Shown piece by piece: positions 7,724 to 13,517 of a DNA stretch of 13,658 bases (position 1 is the first letter of the stretch; each line of letters starts with the position of its first letter). The notes under the pieces are model-generated. The model searched no databases, was not told where the DNA came from, and worked only from the letters and a program-made list of their open reading frames with translations. Both the position numbers and the translations under genes were made by a program. Origin of the DNA: Pseudomonadota bacterium (lineage in GTDB: Bacteria; Pseudomonadota; Gammaproteobacteria; Burkholderiales; Burkholderiaceae); assembly GCA_029777935.1 (NCBI GenBank), contig JAKORH010000356.1, positions 1 to 13,658 on the forward strand. Direction: 5' to 3'.

Positions 7724-8310
7724 TGGGTCAGCAGCACGCGCCGCACGCGCGTGCCGTCGTTGCGCTCGACGGTGACTTCGATGCCCTCGGGCATCGCATT
7801 GTCGGGTGTCGCCACGAGGCCGGCTTCGGGGTCGACCCAGCCCTGGCCGGTGCGCCACACGCGCACCTGCATTGCGCGCACGCCGGAAAGCAGCGTGGCG
7901 TCCTGTAGCGGCGCCTGAGCGAGCAGCGCCGCCGACCGCAGCGGTGCCGATACCGCGCGCGACAGTTGCCCGTCGCGTACTATATAGACGACGAGTTGCA
8001 GCGCCGAGGCCTGATCGGCCTCGACCGGCGCGAAGCGCACGACCTGCAGCGTGCCGCTGCCGGCGCCGATCGGCAGCGCGGGCAGCGGAATGAAGTTCGG
8101 ATTGGCGACCTGCGCGAGGTCGAGTTCCATCTGCCCGAACACGGTCAGCATTGCACGCACCTCATCCGCTTCGGGCTCCAGGCGCGTCCGCGTGGCGAGC
8201 AACGATTCGAGCCCGCGCCACGAGATCAGCGACACCAGCGACAGCACGGTGATTGCGACCAGCAGTTCGAGCAGAGTGAAACCCGGGGCCGGGCGTGGCA
8301 TTGCAGTCAT
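7720..8310 (-). CDS. gspJ: Type II secretion minor pseudopilin GspJ
   Basis: GspJ is a minor pseudopilin of the tip complex with GspI and GspK. The 196-residue product has a short basic leader (MTAMPRPAPG) followed by the prepilin peptidase site G10/F11. The hydrophobic helix FTLLELLVAITVLSLVSLISW has Glu at mature position +5. The globular domain includes FGQMELDLAQV (58-68), a conserved stretch following the helix, and VRVWRTGQGW (148-157) near the C-terminus, typical of GspJ. Start and stop both lie in 4-bp ATGA overlaps with gspI and gspK, so H-I-J-K appear translationally coupled. A second in-frame ATG at codon 4 is possible but would shorten the leader. Confidence 0.95.
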   Translation of the reverse strand: MTAMPRPAPGFTLLELLVAITVLSLVSLISWRGLESLLATRTRLEPEADEVRAMLTVFGQMELDLAQVANPNFIPLPALPIGAGSGTLQVVRFAPVEADQASALQLVVYIVRDGQLSRAVSAPLRSAALLAQAPLQDATLLSGVRAMQVRVWRTGQGWVDPEAGLVATPDNAMPEGIEVTVERNDGTRVRRVLLTQ

Positions 8311-8681
8311 TGGTTGGTCGGCAGCACCGCCATCATCTCGGCGTAGCGGCGCTGCGTGTCGGCATCGCCATACAGCACGCGCAGTTCGACGCGGCGGAAG
8401 AACGGATTCGGCGTCGACTTGACGACCTGCTCGCAGGTGAAGGTCACGCCGCCCTCGGCGCAGTCGGTGCTGGACTGGCCGATTGCGAGCTGAGCGCGCG
8501 CCAGCCGCAGCTCGAGCAGGCGGTTGTCGGCCGCCAGCGTCGCCAGCAGCATGCGGCGCGCGTCGGCAGCGTTACCCGTCAGCGCGAGCGCCCCGCGCAT
8601 CGCCGCGGACAGCGCCACGCCAATGATCACCAGCGCGACCAGCACCTCGAGCAGCGTGAAACCGCGGTCACGCCGGGTCAT
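8307..8681 (-). CDS. gspI: Type II secretion minor pseudopilin GspI
   Basis: GspI is a minor pseudopilin that nucleates the pseudopilus tip with GspJ and GspK. The 124-residue product has a leader MTRRDRG followed by the cleavage site and FTLLEVLVALVIIGVALSA, with Glu at +5. It then shows NRLLELRLA (51-59), matching the N-x-x-x-E-x-x-x-A pattern of this family, and two cysteines (77 and 86) that could form a disulfide. The open frame extends further upstream, but the ATG at 8681 was chosen because it makes an ATGA overlap with the gspH stop and gives the short basic leader expected of a prepilin. Length and motif fit GspI well. Confidence 0.95.
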   Translation of the reverse strand: MTRRDRGFTLLEVLVALVIIGVALSAAMRGALALTGNAADARRMLLATLAADNRLLELRLARAQLAIGQSSTDCAEGGVTFTCEQVVKSTPNPFFRRVELRVLYGDADTQRRYAEMMAVLPTNQ

Positions 8682-9187
8682 TGCATGACCACCTTGCTGC
8701 GTCCGGCCGGATCGAAGTCGACCGCGACGCGTCCTACGTCGCTCGCCAGCTCCAGACGCCAGCGTGGCTGGACCCATTCGCGCGCGATCGGCATGCGTAC
8801 CGGGGGTGCGCCGGCCGCGAGGATGATCTGACTCGGCCGCGCGGCGTTACCCTCGTAGATCGCGAGCTGTTCGAGCGGGCGGCTCCAGGCGCGCTCGCGC
8901 AGAACGTCATCGGTCAGCAGGTGCTGTTCGCCGCCGCTGACCGCATAGAAACGATAGCCGTGCAGATCGGCCTCCCAATAGACGCGTTCGCCGGTGATGC
9001 GCGCCTCCTCGGCGGCGAGGCCGACGACCTGGCCGATACGGCGCGCCTCGCGCACCAGTTGCTGTCGCGGATCCGGTGTCGTGTTGACGGTGACGACGGC
9101 GAGCAGGATGCCCGCCAGCACGATCACGACCAGCAGTTCGAGAAGCGTGAAGCCGCGTGCGCGGGAAGGTGCGGCGGCGCGGCACAT
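8678..9187 (-). CDS. gspH: Type II secretion minor pseudopilin GspH
   Basis: GspH is a minor pseudopilin at the junction between the GspG shaft and the tip complex. The 169-residue product has the leader MCRAAAPSRARG, then FTLLELLVVIVLAGILLAVV with Glu at +5. An extracytoplasmic domain follows with REARRIGQVVGLAAEEARITG (46-66), the second helix typical of GspH, and a terminal VAVDFDPAGRSKVVMQ, which matches the F-x-P-x-G-x-S ending of FimT/GspH proteins. The ATG at 9187 lies 12 bases after the gspG stop and has no strong Shine-Dalgarno sequence. The second residue is Cys, which is unusual for a leader, but the leader is removed at cleavage. The start is the least certain part of the call. 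Confidence 0.94.
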   Translation of the reverse strand: MCRAAAPSRARGFTLLELLVVIVLAGILLAVVTVNTTPDPRQQLVREARRIGQVVGLAAEEARITGERVYWEADLHGYRFYAVSGGEQHLLTDDVLRERAWSRPLEQLAIYEGNAARPSQIILAAGAPPVRMPIAREWVQPRWRLELASDVGRVAVDFDPAGRSKVVMQ

Positions 9188-9199
9188 GCAGGCACGACG

Positions 9200-9655
9200 C
9201 TACTGGTTCCACGAGCCGATGTCAGCGTCGTAGCCGTCTCCTCCGGACTGTCCGTCGCGGCCGTAACTGAACACGTCGATTTCTCCGTGCAGGCCGGGAT
9301 TCAGGTACTTGTATTCGTGCTTCCACGGATCGAGAGGCACCGAGCTGCGCTCCAGGTAGCCGCCCTGGCGCCAGTTGGGCGGTATCGGCTCGATCGTCGG
9401 CTTTGACACGAGCGCGCGCAGGCCCTGCTCGGTCGTCGGATAGACACTGTTGTCGAGCCGGTACAGCTTCAGCGCCTGCATCAGCGAAGCGATATCCTGC
9501 TTGGCGGCCGCCACCTTGGCGTCGTCGGTGAAGCCGATGAATCGGGGCACGATCAGCGCGGCGAGGATGCCGAGGATAGCGACCACGACCATCAGCTCGA
9601 TCAAGGTGAAACCTCGCTGCGGTCGCAGATTGCGTCGGAAGGGCGTGATCGTCAT
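9200..9655 (-). CDS. gspG: Type II secretion major pseudopilin GspG
   Basis: GspG is the major subunit of the pseudopilus piston. With the ATG at 9655 the product has 151 residues: a basic leader MTITPFRRNLRPQRG, the prepilin peptidase site, and FTLIELMVVVAILGILAALIVP with Glu at +5. The C-terminal half carries the conserved YPTTEQGLRALV (72-83), DPWKHEYKYLNPG (109-121) and DVFSYGRDGQSGGDGYDADI (127-146). The latter holds the calcium-binding loop known in GspG. An in-frame ATG at 9706 would add 17 residues, giving a leader of about 32 residues that is longer than usual and overlaps the putative promoter; I prefer 9655. It is the first gene of the minus-strand operon and faces gspC across a divergent promoter region. 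Confidence 0.96.
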   Translation of the reverse strand: MTITPFRRNLRPQRGFTLIELMVVVAILGILAALIVPRFIGFTDDAKVAAAKQDIASLMQALKLYRLDNSVYPTTEQGLRALVSKPTIEPIPPNWRQGGYLERSSVPLDPWKHEYKYLNPGLHGEIDVFSYGRDGQSGGDGYDADIGSWNQ

Positions 9656-9695
9656 GGGTCGGCCGGGAGTGCGCTGGCTCGCGCGCGTCGCTTCG

Positions 9696-9701
9696 CATAA
9701 T
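9696..9701 (+). promoter_or_regulatory. Candidate -10 box for gspC, overlapping the divergent gspG box
   Basis: The plus strand reads CATAAT, five of six to consensus, 61 bases upstream of the gspC ATG. It overlaps the gspG-side -10 almost completely, so polymerase could occupy only one direction at a time. No clear -35 is seen. The rest of the 107-bp gap (9656-9762) is GC-rich without other recognisable sites. Confidence 0.3.
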
Positions 9702-9702
9702 A
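9697..9702 (-). promoter_or_regulatory. Candidate -10 box for the gspG-to-gspF operon
   Basis: The minus strand reads TATTAT here, a five-of-six match to the sigma-70 -10 consensus, 41 bases upstream of the chosen gspG ATG. It sits in a small A/T island (9697-9703) within otherwise GC-rich DNA. No convincing -35 is visible at the right distance (GCGGAT at best), so the promoter may be weak or activator-dependent. Confidence 0.35.
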
Positions 9703-9762
9703 TCAACCGGTCCGCTCGGATCCGCCTGCCCGGCTCGGGTTGGGCCCAGCCCTTGCCGCTCC

Positions 9763-10401
9763 ATGCTGAAGAAACTCCCCGCCGTGCTGCTGCATCTGAT
9801 GATGTTGGCGCTCGTCTGCGCCCTCGGCGCCTACTGGGTGCTGAAGATCATCACCCCGGCGCCGAGCGCGTCACCACCCCCTGTAGCCGCTGCGATACCG
9901 CGCGAAGCTGATCCCATGCTCGCGGCGCGGATGTTCGGTCTGGTGCAGGCCGGACCGATCGTGGCATCGAACGTGCAGTTGCTCGGCGTGTTTGCGGCCG
10001 GCAAGGACTCGTCGGCCATCCTCGCGGTCGACGGCAAGCCCGCCCGCGTCGTGTTGCTCGGGCAAGTCGTGTCGCCGGGTTCGAAGCTGGCGGAAGTGCG
10101 ACGTGATGGAGTGACGCTGGACAGCAACGGGGTGTCGCAGGACCTGAAGCTGCCGCTGCGGCCTCCGGTGACCATGGGTGGGCGTCCGGCGCCGGCCGGC
10201 TTTACGCAGGAGGGCAATATGCTCGCCGCGCCGGCGGCTGCGACCGGATCCGCACCACCGCCGACCCCGGTACCAGGATTTGCCGCGTCCGGTCGGCCGA
10301 CACCGGGCGCACCGATGCGACCGCCACCACCGCCGCAGCCGCAGCCCGAGCCGGTCGTTCCGCCGCAACCGGCCGGCGTGACGGGCCAGCCGACGCAGTA
10401 G
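9763..10401 (+). CDS. gspC: Type II secretion inner-membrane protein GspC, HR domain plus proline-rich tail
   Basis: GspC links the inner-membrane platform to the N0 domain of the GspD secretin through its periplasmic homology region (HR). The 212-residue product has a short cytoplasmic start, one membrane segment (about 7-30), a Pro/Ala linker, and an HR domain at about 52-130. The HR begins AARMFGL and includes NVQLLGVFAAG (70-80) and SSAILAVDGKPARVVLLGQVV (83-103), a typical HR pattern. Instead of the PDZ or coiled-coil domain of enterobacterial and Pseudomonas GspC, residues 136-212 are a Pro/Ala/Gly-rich tail with a run of five prolines. It is transcribed away from gspG, outside the main operon. 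No Shine-Dalgarno sequence is obvious before the ATG. The combination of HR pattern and location makes the identity likely. Confidence 0.88.
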   Translation: MLKKLPAVLLHLMMLALVCALGAYWVLKIITPAPSASPPPVAAAIPREADPMLAARMFGLVQAGPIVASNVQLLGVFAAGKDSSAILAVDGKPARVVLLGQVVSPGSKLAEVRRDGVTLDSNGVSQDLKLPLRPPVTMGGRPAPAGFTQEGNMLAAPAAATGSAPPPTPVPGFAASGRPTPGAPMRPPPPPQPQPEPVVPPQPAGVTGQPTQ

Positions 10402-10402
10402 G

Positions 10403-10421
10403 CCCCGCGCCGCCGGGGTTT
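10403..10421 (+). terminator. Weak candidate terminator after gspC
   Basis: A 5-bp inverted repeat (ccccg 10403-10407, cgggg 10414-10418) with a 6-base loop is followed by only three T residues. It begins one base after the gspC stop codon. The stem is short and the T-run poor, so termination here would be inefficient. Confidence 0.25.
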
Positions 10422-10541
10422 CCAATGAAGATGTCGGAGCCGAGTCTGTGCGCCTGCGGCGCCCGCGAGCAGGGTCGCTTCCGGCCGCGGTAATTGCATT
10501 CCAGCGTTCGCTTTTCGCGCTTCATCGCGACGTGCTCGTGT

Positions 10542-10559
10542 CCCGGCCGGGGCGTTTTT
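10542..10559 (+). terminator. Possible T-run terminator before the histidine kinase
   Basis: A GC-rich partial palindrome (cccggccgggg, 10542-10552) is followed by cg and five T residues (10555-10559). The true stem is only three to four base pairs, so this is a marginal candidate for ending gspC transcription. The T-run could equally be part of the promoter region of the next gene. Confidence 0.25.
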
Positions 10560-10575
10560 ACAGTTCCGCTGCGCA

Positions 10576-10581
10576 CATAAT
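10576..10581 (+). promoter_or_regulatory. Candidate -10 box for the histidine kinase gene
   Basis: CATAAT (five of six to TATAAT) lies 27 bases before the histidine kinase ATG. A TTTACA at 10557-10562 resembles a -35, but the spacing is only 13 bases, too short for normal use. The remainder of the 207-bp gap (10402-10608) also holds a small 5-bp hairpin (TCGCG 10515-10519, CGCGA 10526-10530) of unknown meaning. The ATG is preceded by AGGA at 10603-10606. Confidence 0.35.
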
Positions 10582-10608
10582 CGGCGCGCGACGCGAGACG
10601 GCAGGACC

Positions 10609-12084
10609 ATGAGCGACGACCACGGAGAACGATCTGGCCCGCGTGCGGGCGGGGCTCGCCGCGTGCGGGAAGTGCTCGCTGACGTGGCGGGCGGCATGGC
10701 GGCGACGTTGCACGCGCACTCCCCCGGCATCAAGCGCGCTGCGGGCCGCTTCGGCGACTGGCTCGCGCGCATCGGCTGGGGCAAGTTCTTCCTTCTGTCG
10801 ATCCTGCTGCTGATTCTCGGCGGCTTTGCGACCGATCTGCTTGTCAAGCGCTCCGCGCCGATCGTGGTCAACCCGGTCGATTCAAGGGACCGTGTCAATG
10901 TGATCGTCTCGGCCGGGCCGGACGGGATCCGAATCGCACCGCCCGGACCTCCGGCGACTCCCGAGCCGCCCTCGATCGCAGGCGCGAGGCGTGAAGTGCC
11001 GCCGGCCGGCAAGTCGGACGTCAAGGTCGACGGCAAGGGCGTACGCATCCTGACGGAGAAGGACGGCAAACGCGTCGCGGTGATCGTCGACGGGAAGGGC
11101 GTGCGCATCGAGGAGCCCGCGGCGCCGGCTGCGGCCGGGGCAGAAGAGGCAGGCGATGCAGTCACGATCCCGTCGCAGGCCATGGCCGATGCCGAGAAGG
11201 CGAAGGCGGCGGTCGAGGCTGCGCGCGCACAGATCGAGCAGATCGTCGGCGACCAGGTCAGTCGCCAGGTCGCGAACAGGTCGCGGGCGTATCAGAAGCA
11301 GAGCAGCGACTGGCTGATGACATTCATCATGCTCCTGATCGTCACGCTGATCATCGTGAAGGTGGTGCTCGGGTCCAAGCGCAAGGCGGAGACGCGGGCG
11401 CAGGCGGCGACCGCGACGGCCGCCGAGGAAAGCCTGAAGCGGCAACTGGCTGAGGCGCAGCTGAAGATGATGCAGGCGCAGGTCGAGCCGCACTTCCTGT
11501 TCAACACGCTCGCATCGGTCGACTACCTGATCGAAACCGATCCGGCGCGTGCTTCCACGATGCAGAAGAACCTGATCCAGTATCTGCGTGCAGCGCTGCC
11601 GCAGATGCGCGAAGGCTCGACGACGCTCGGCAAGGAGATCGCCCTGTGTCGCGCGTTTCTCGAGATTCTGAAGGTGCGGATGGAAGACCGGCTGCAGTAC
11701 GCCATCACGGTCCCGCAGGGGCTGGCGTCGGCGCAGTTTCCGCCGATGATGCTGCAATCGCTGGTCGAGAACTCGATCACGCATGGGCTGGAGCCGAAGG
11801 CCGAGGGAGGCACGCTGACGATCAGTGCCGACGTCGCGAACGGACGTCTGCGGGTCACCGTGGCGGATACGGGGCTGGGGTTCGCGGTGGGCACCAAGCC
11901 GGGAACGGGCGTCGGGCTGGCCAATGTGCGCGAACGGCTGGCGGCCTTGTACAACGGCAACGCGAGAGTGACGATCGAAGCCAATACGCCGTCGGGGACG
12001 ATTGCGACCATCGAGGTGCCTTACTCAGTCGACGTGGCGGCCGCCCCGAATCCGGTCGCGATGCCCGCCAGGGCCGCTGCCTGA
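10609..12084 (+). CDS. LytS-type membrane sensor histidine kinase
   Basis: This is the sensor kinase of a LytS/LytTR-type two-component pair; it autophosphorylates on His and passes phosphate to the regulator encoded 26 bp downstream. The 491-residue product has an N-terminal cytoplasmic stretch (1-57), membrane segment 1 (about 58-79), a periplasmic region (80-234), membrane segment 2 (about 235-254), and a helical linker (258-290). The His_kinase (PF06580-type) motif QVEPHFLFNTL is at 291-301, with His295 the likely phosphoacceptor. The ATPase domain shows LVENSITHG (385-393), DTGLGF (420-425) and GTGVGLANVRERL (432-444). The periplasmic part is not a domain I recognise. It has repeated beta-like units (DGIRI, DGKGVRI, DGKRVAV, DGKGVRI) between proline-rich and alanine-rich helical segments. 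The signal sensed is unknown. All catalytic motifs appear intact. Confidence 0.92.
   Translation: MSDDHGERSGPRAGGARRVREVLADVAGGMAATLHAHSPGIKRAAGRFGDWLARIGWGKFFLLSILLLILGGFATDLLVKRSAPIVVNPVDSRDRVNVIVSAGPDGIRIAPPGPPATPEPPSIAGARREVPPAGKSDVKVDGKGVRILTEKDGKRVAVIVDGKGVRIEEPAAPAAAGAEEAGDAVTIPSQAMADAEKAKAAVEAARAQIEQIVGDQVSRQVANRSRAYQKQSSDWLMTFIMLLIVTLIIVKVVLGSKRKAETRAQAATATAAEESLKRQLAEAQLKMMQAQVEPHFLFNTLASVDYLIETDPARASTMQKNLIQYLRAALPQMREGSTTLGKEIALCRAFLEILKVRMEDRLQYAITVPQGLASAQFPPMMLQSLVENSITHGLEPKAEGGTLTISADVANGRLRVTVADTGLGFAVGTKPGTGVGLANVRERLAALYNGNARVTIEANTPSGTIATIEVPYSVDVAAAPNPVAMPARAAA
11026..11109 (+). repeat. Two 24-bp direct repeats, 60 bp apart, in the kinase sensor region
   Basis: Positions 11026-11049 and 11086-11109 match at 22 of 24 bases and both encode VDGKGVRI (residues 140-147 and 160-167). 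The two differences (GGC/GGG and GTA/GTG) are synonymous. The spacing is exactly 20 codons. A degenerate unit DGKRVAV lies between them (152-158) and another, DGIRI, lies upstream (105-109). Confidence 0.8.
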
Positions 12085-12110
12085 TACGCTCGCGCCGGTA
12101 AAATCGGTCA

Positions 12111-12887
12111 ATGTCCCGCGCGATCATTGCTGATGACGAGCGCTTGATGCGCGATCAACTGCGCGCGCGCCTGGCCGAAGTGTGGCCTGACCTGCAGGTT
12201 GTCGCGGAAGCGAAGAACGGGCGTGAGGCAGTCGATGCGGTACGCGAGTTCAAGCCGGATCTCGCCTTTCTCGACATCCGAATGCCCGGGATGACGGGCG
12301 TCGAGGCGGCGCGGGAAATCGGGGATGCCTGCCACATCGTCTTCATCACCGCCTACAGCGAATACGCGGTCGACGCGTTCGAGCAGGGCGCGGCTGATTA
12401 CGTATTGAAGCCGGCCGACCGGGAGCGACTCGAGCTCACTGTGGCTCGCCTGCGCAAGCGATTGGGAGAAAGGCCGGCCGACCTGAGCGCGCTGCTATCC
12501 CAGTTGACCGAACGGCTCAACGGCCTGACATCGGGCGGGGCAGCCGACGCCGGCAAATCCAGGCATCTGCAGTGGATCCAGGCCTCGATGGGGCAGCAGT
12601 TGCGGATGATCCCGGTTGCCGACGTGCTGTTCTTCACCTCGGACGAGAAGTACACGCGCGTGCAGACCGAGTCGTTCGAGGCGCTGATACGCAAGCCCAT
12701 CAAGGAGCTTGTCGATGAACTCGATCCGGCGCAGTTCTGGCAGATCCATCGCTCCACGATCGTCAACGTGAAAGCTGTCGCAGCAGTCACGCGCGACTTG
12801 CGCGGGCGCCAGCTTGTCCAGCTCAGGAACTTTCCGGAGAAGCTCGAGGTCAGCCGGAACTACACCCACCTTTTCAAGCAGATGTAG
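12111..12887 (+). CDS. LytTR-family response regulator
   Basis: This is a DNA-binding response regulator partnered with the upstream kinase. The 258-residue product has a receiver domain (1-118) with the acidic pocket D8/D9, phosphoacceptor D55 in FLDIRMPG (53-60), T80 in FITAYSEYA (78-86), and K100 in YVLKPAD (97-103). After a linker (119-148), a LytTR DNA-binding domain follows (about 150-257), with DVLFFTSDEKYTRVQT (171-186), FWQIHRSTIVNV (209-220) and a C-terminal RNYTHLFKQM. The layout matches AlgR/LytR/YehT-type regulators. The gene starts 26 bases after the kinase stop and is probably co-transcribed with it. No strong Shine-Dalgarno sequence is seen. LytTR proteins usually bind paired short direct repeats upstream of targets; I could not identify such a pair here with confidence. 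The regulon is unknown. Confidence 0.95.
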   Translation: MSRAIIADDERLMRDQLRARLAEVWPDLQVVAEAKNGREAVDAVREFKPDLAFLDIRMPGMTGVEAAREIGDACHIVFITAYSEYAVDAFEQGAADYVLKPADRERLELTVARLRKRLGERPADLSALLSQLTERLNGLTSGGAADAGKSRHLQWIQASMGQQLRMIPVADVLFFTSDEKYTRVQTESFEALIRKPIKELVDELDPAQFWQIHRSTIVNVKAVAAVTRDLRGRQLVQLRNFPEKLEVSRNYTHLFKQM

Positions 12888-12901
12888 TTGACCTCAAGCC
12901 G

Positions 12902-12921
12902 TTTGCGGCAAATACCGCAAG
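12902..12921 (+). terminator. Hairpin after the response regulator, possible terminator
   Basis: TTGCGG (12903-12908) pairs with CCGCAA (12915-12920) around a 6-base loop; an outer T-G wobble extends it to seven pairs. It starts 15 bases after the regulator stop. No T-run follows, so if it terminates it is not a classic intrinsic terminator. The rest of 12922-13034 shows nothing I recognise. Confidence 0.35.
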
Positions 12922-13034
12922 TGATCACTCACAGCGAACACATGAGGCCGTTTCCTCGCTGCAGCAGCTCCGTGAGAGGTGCGCAGGCGGCTTCGTGTTG
13001 GAGCGCCAGCCAAGTTGATCGGCGGCCATGTCGT

Positions 13035-13063
13035 TTGACAGTCATTGGTCTGGCCACCATAAT
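13035..13063 (+). promoter_or_regulatory. Strong sigma-70-type promoter for the tRNA-Tyr/Gly/Thr-tuf operon
   Basis: A perfect -35 TTGACA (13035-13040) is followed, after exactly 17 bases, by the -10 CATAAT (13058-13063), five of six to consensus. Transcription would begin around 13070, leaving a leader of about ten bases before tRNA-Tyr at 13079. Placement and quality fit a highly expressed stable-RNA operon. Confidence 0.85.
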
Positions 13064-13078
13064 TTGCGGTTCCCTCAC

Positions 13079-13164
13079 GGAGGGGTGCCCGAGCGGTTAA
13101 AGGGGGCAGACTGTAAATCTGTTGGCTTACGCCTACGTTGGTTCGAATCCAACCCCCTCCACCA
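13079..13164 (+). tRNA. tRNA-Tyr (anticodon GTA)
   Basis: The acceptor stem GGAGGGG (13079-13085) pairs with CCCCTCC (13154-13160), followed by A and an encoded CCA (13162-13164). The anticodon loop CTGTAAA (13111-13117) gives GTA at 13113-13115. A long variable arm is present, as expected for a class II tRNA-Tyr, along with the T-loop TTCGAAT. It is the first gene after the strong promoter. Confidence 0.97.
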
Positions 13165-13250
13165 AGCACTTACGAAGGAATTCCGTTCAATCCACTTTTT
13201 TCGTGCGGCGGGCGCAGCGGTTTCGTGGCTTTCGCGCGTCGACTCGGCAG

Positions 13251-13324
13251 GCGGGTGTAGCTCAATGGTAGAGCAGAAGCCTTCCAAGCTTACGACGAGG
13301 GTTCGATTCCCTTCACCCGCTCCA
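13251..13324 (+). tRNA. tRNA-Gly (anticodon TCC)
   Basis: The acceptor stem GCGGGTG (13251-13257) pairs with CACCCGC (13314-13320), followed by T and an encoded CCA. The anticodon loop CTTCCAA (13281-13287) gives TCC. The anticodon stem has four good pairs and one G-A mismatch at its outer end. The T-loop TTCGATT is standard. It lies 86 bases after tRNA-Tyr, with no gene in the spacer. Confidence 0.97.
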
Positions 13325-13358
13325 AAGGTTTCGTCGAAGGTGCACGGGAAGCGCCTCG

Positions 13359-13433
<75 letters not shown>

Positions 13434-13517
13434 GATTCACTTACGTTGCTTATCTACGTTGACATAGCGGTCCGGTGATCCGGCCGGGAAACAAGACCAA
13501 GCAGTCAGGAGTCCGTA

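Noticed and set aside
9656..9706. Upstream in-frame ATG at 9706 as the gspG start
   Set aside because: It would create a leader of about 32 residues and place the start over the candidate promoter. The ATG at 9655 gives a normal 15-residue leader.
10500..10530. AlgR- or LytTR-type binding site before the kinase (GCGTTCGCTT)
   Set aside because: A single short partial match without a paired repeat at the usual spacing is not enough to support an operator.
9831..11183. Minus-strand open frame of 450 codons opposite gspC and the kinase
   Set aside because: It crosses two genes and an intergenic region, is low-complexity Gly/Ala/Pro/Arg, and has no motif. The plus-strand genes are clearly real.
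12894..13169. Minus-strand open frame of 91 codons starting MLGGGGWIRTNVGVSQQIYSLPPL
   Set aside because: It is the reverse complement of tRNA-Tyr. This WIRTNVGVSQQIYSLPPL pattern is a well-known spurious translation found wherever tRNA-Tyr occurs (AntiFam-type artefact).
13459..13487. TTGACA at 13459-13464 as a tuf promoter
   Set aside because: At the correct distance the -10 position reads ggccgg. There is no A/T-rich hexamer, so it is probably an orphan -35.
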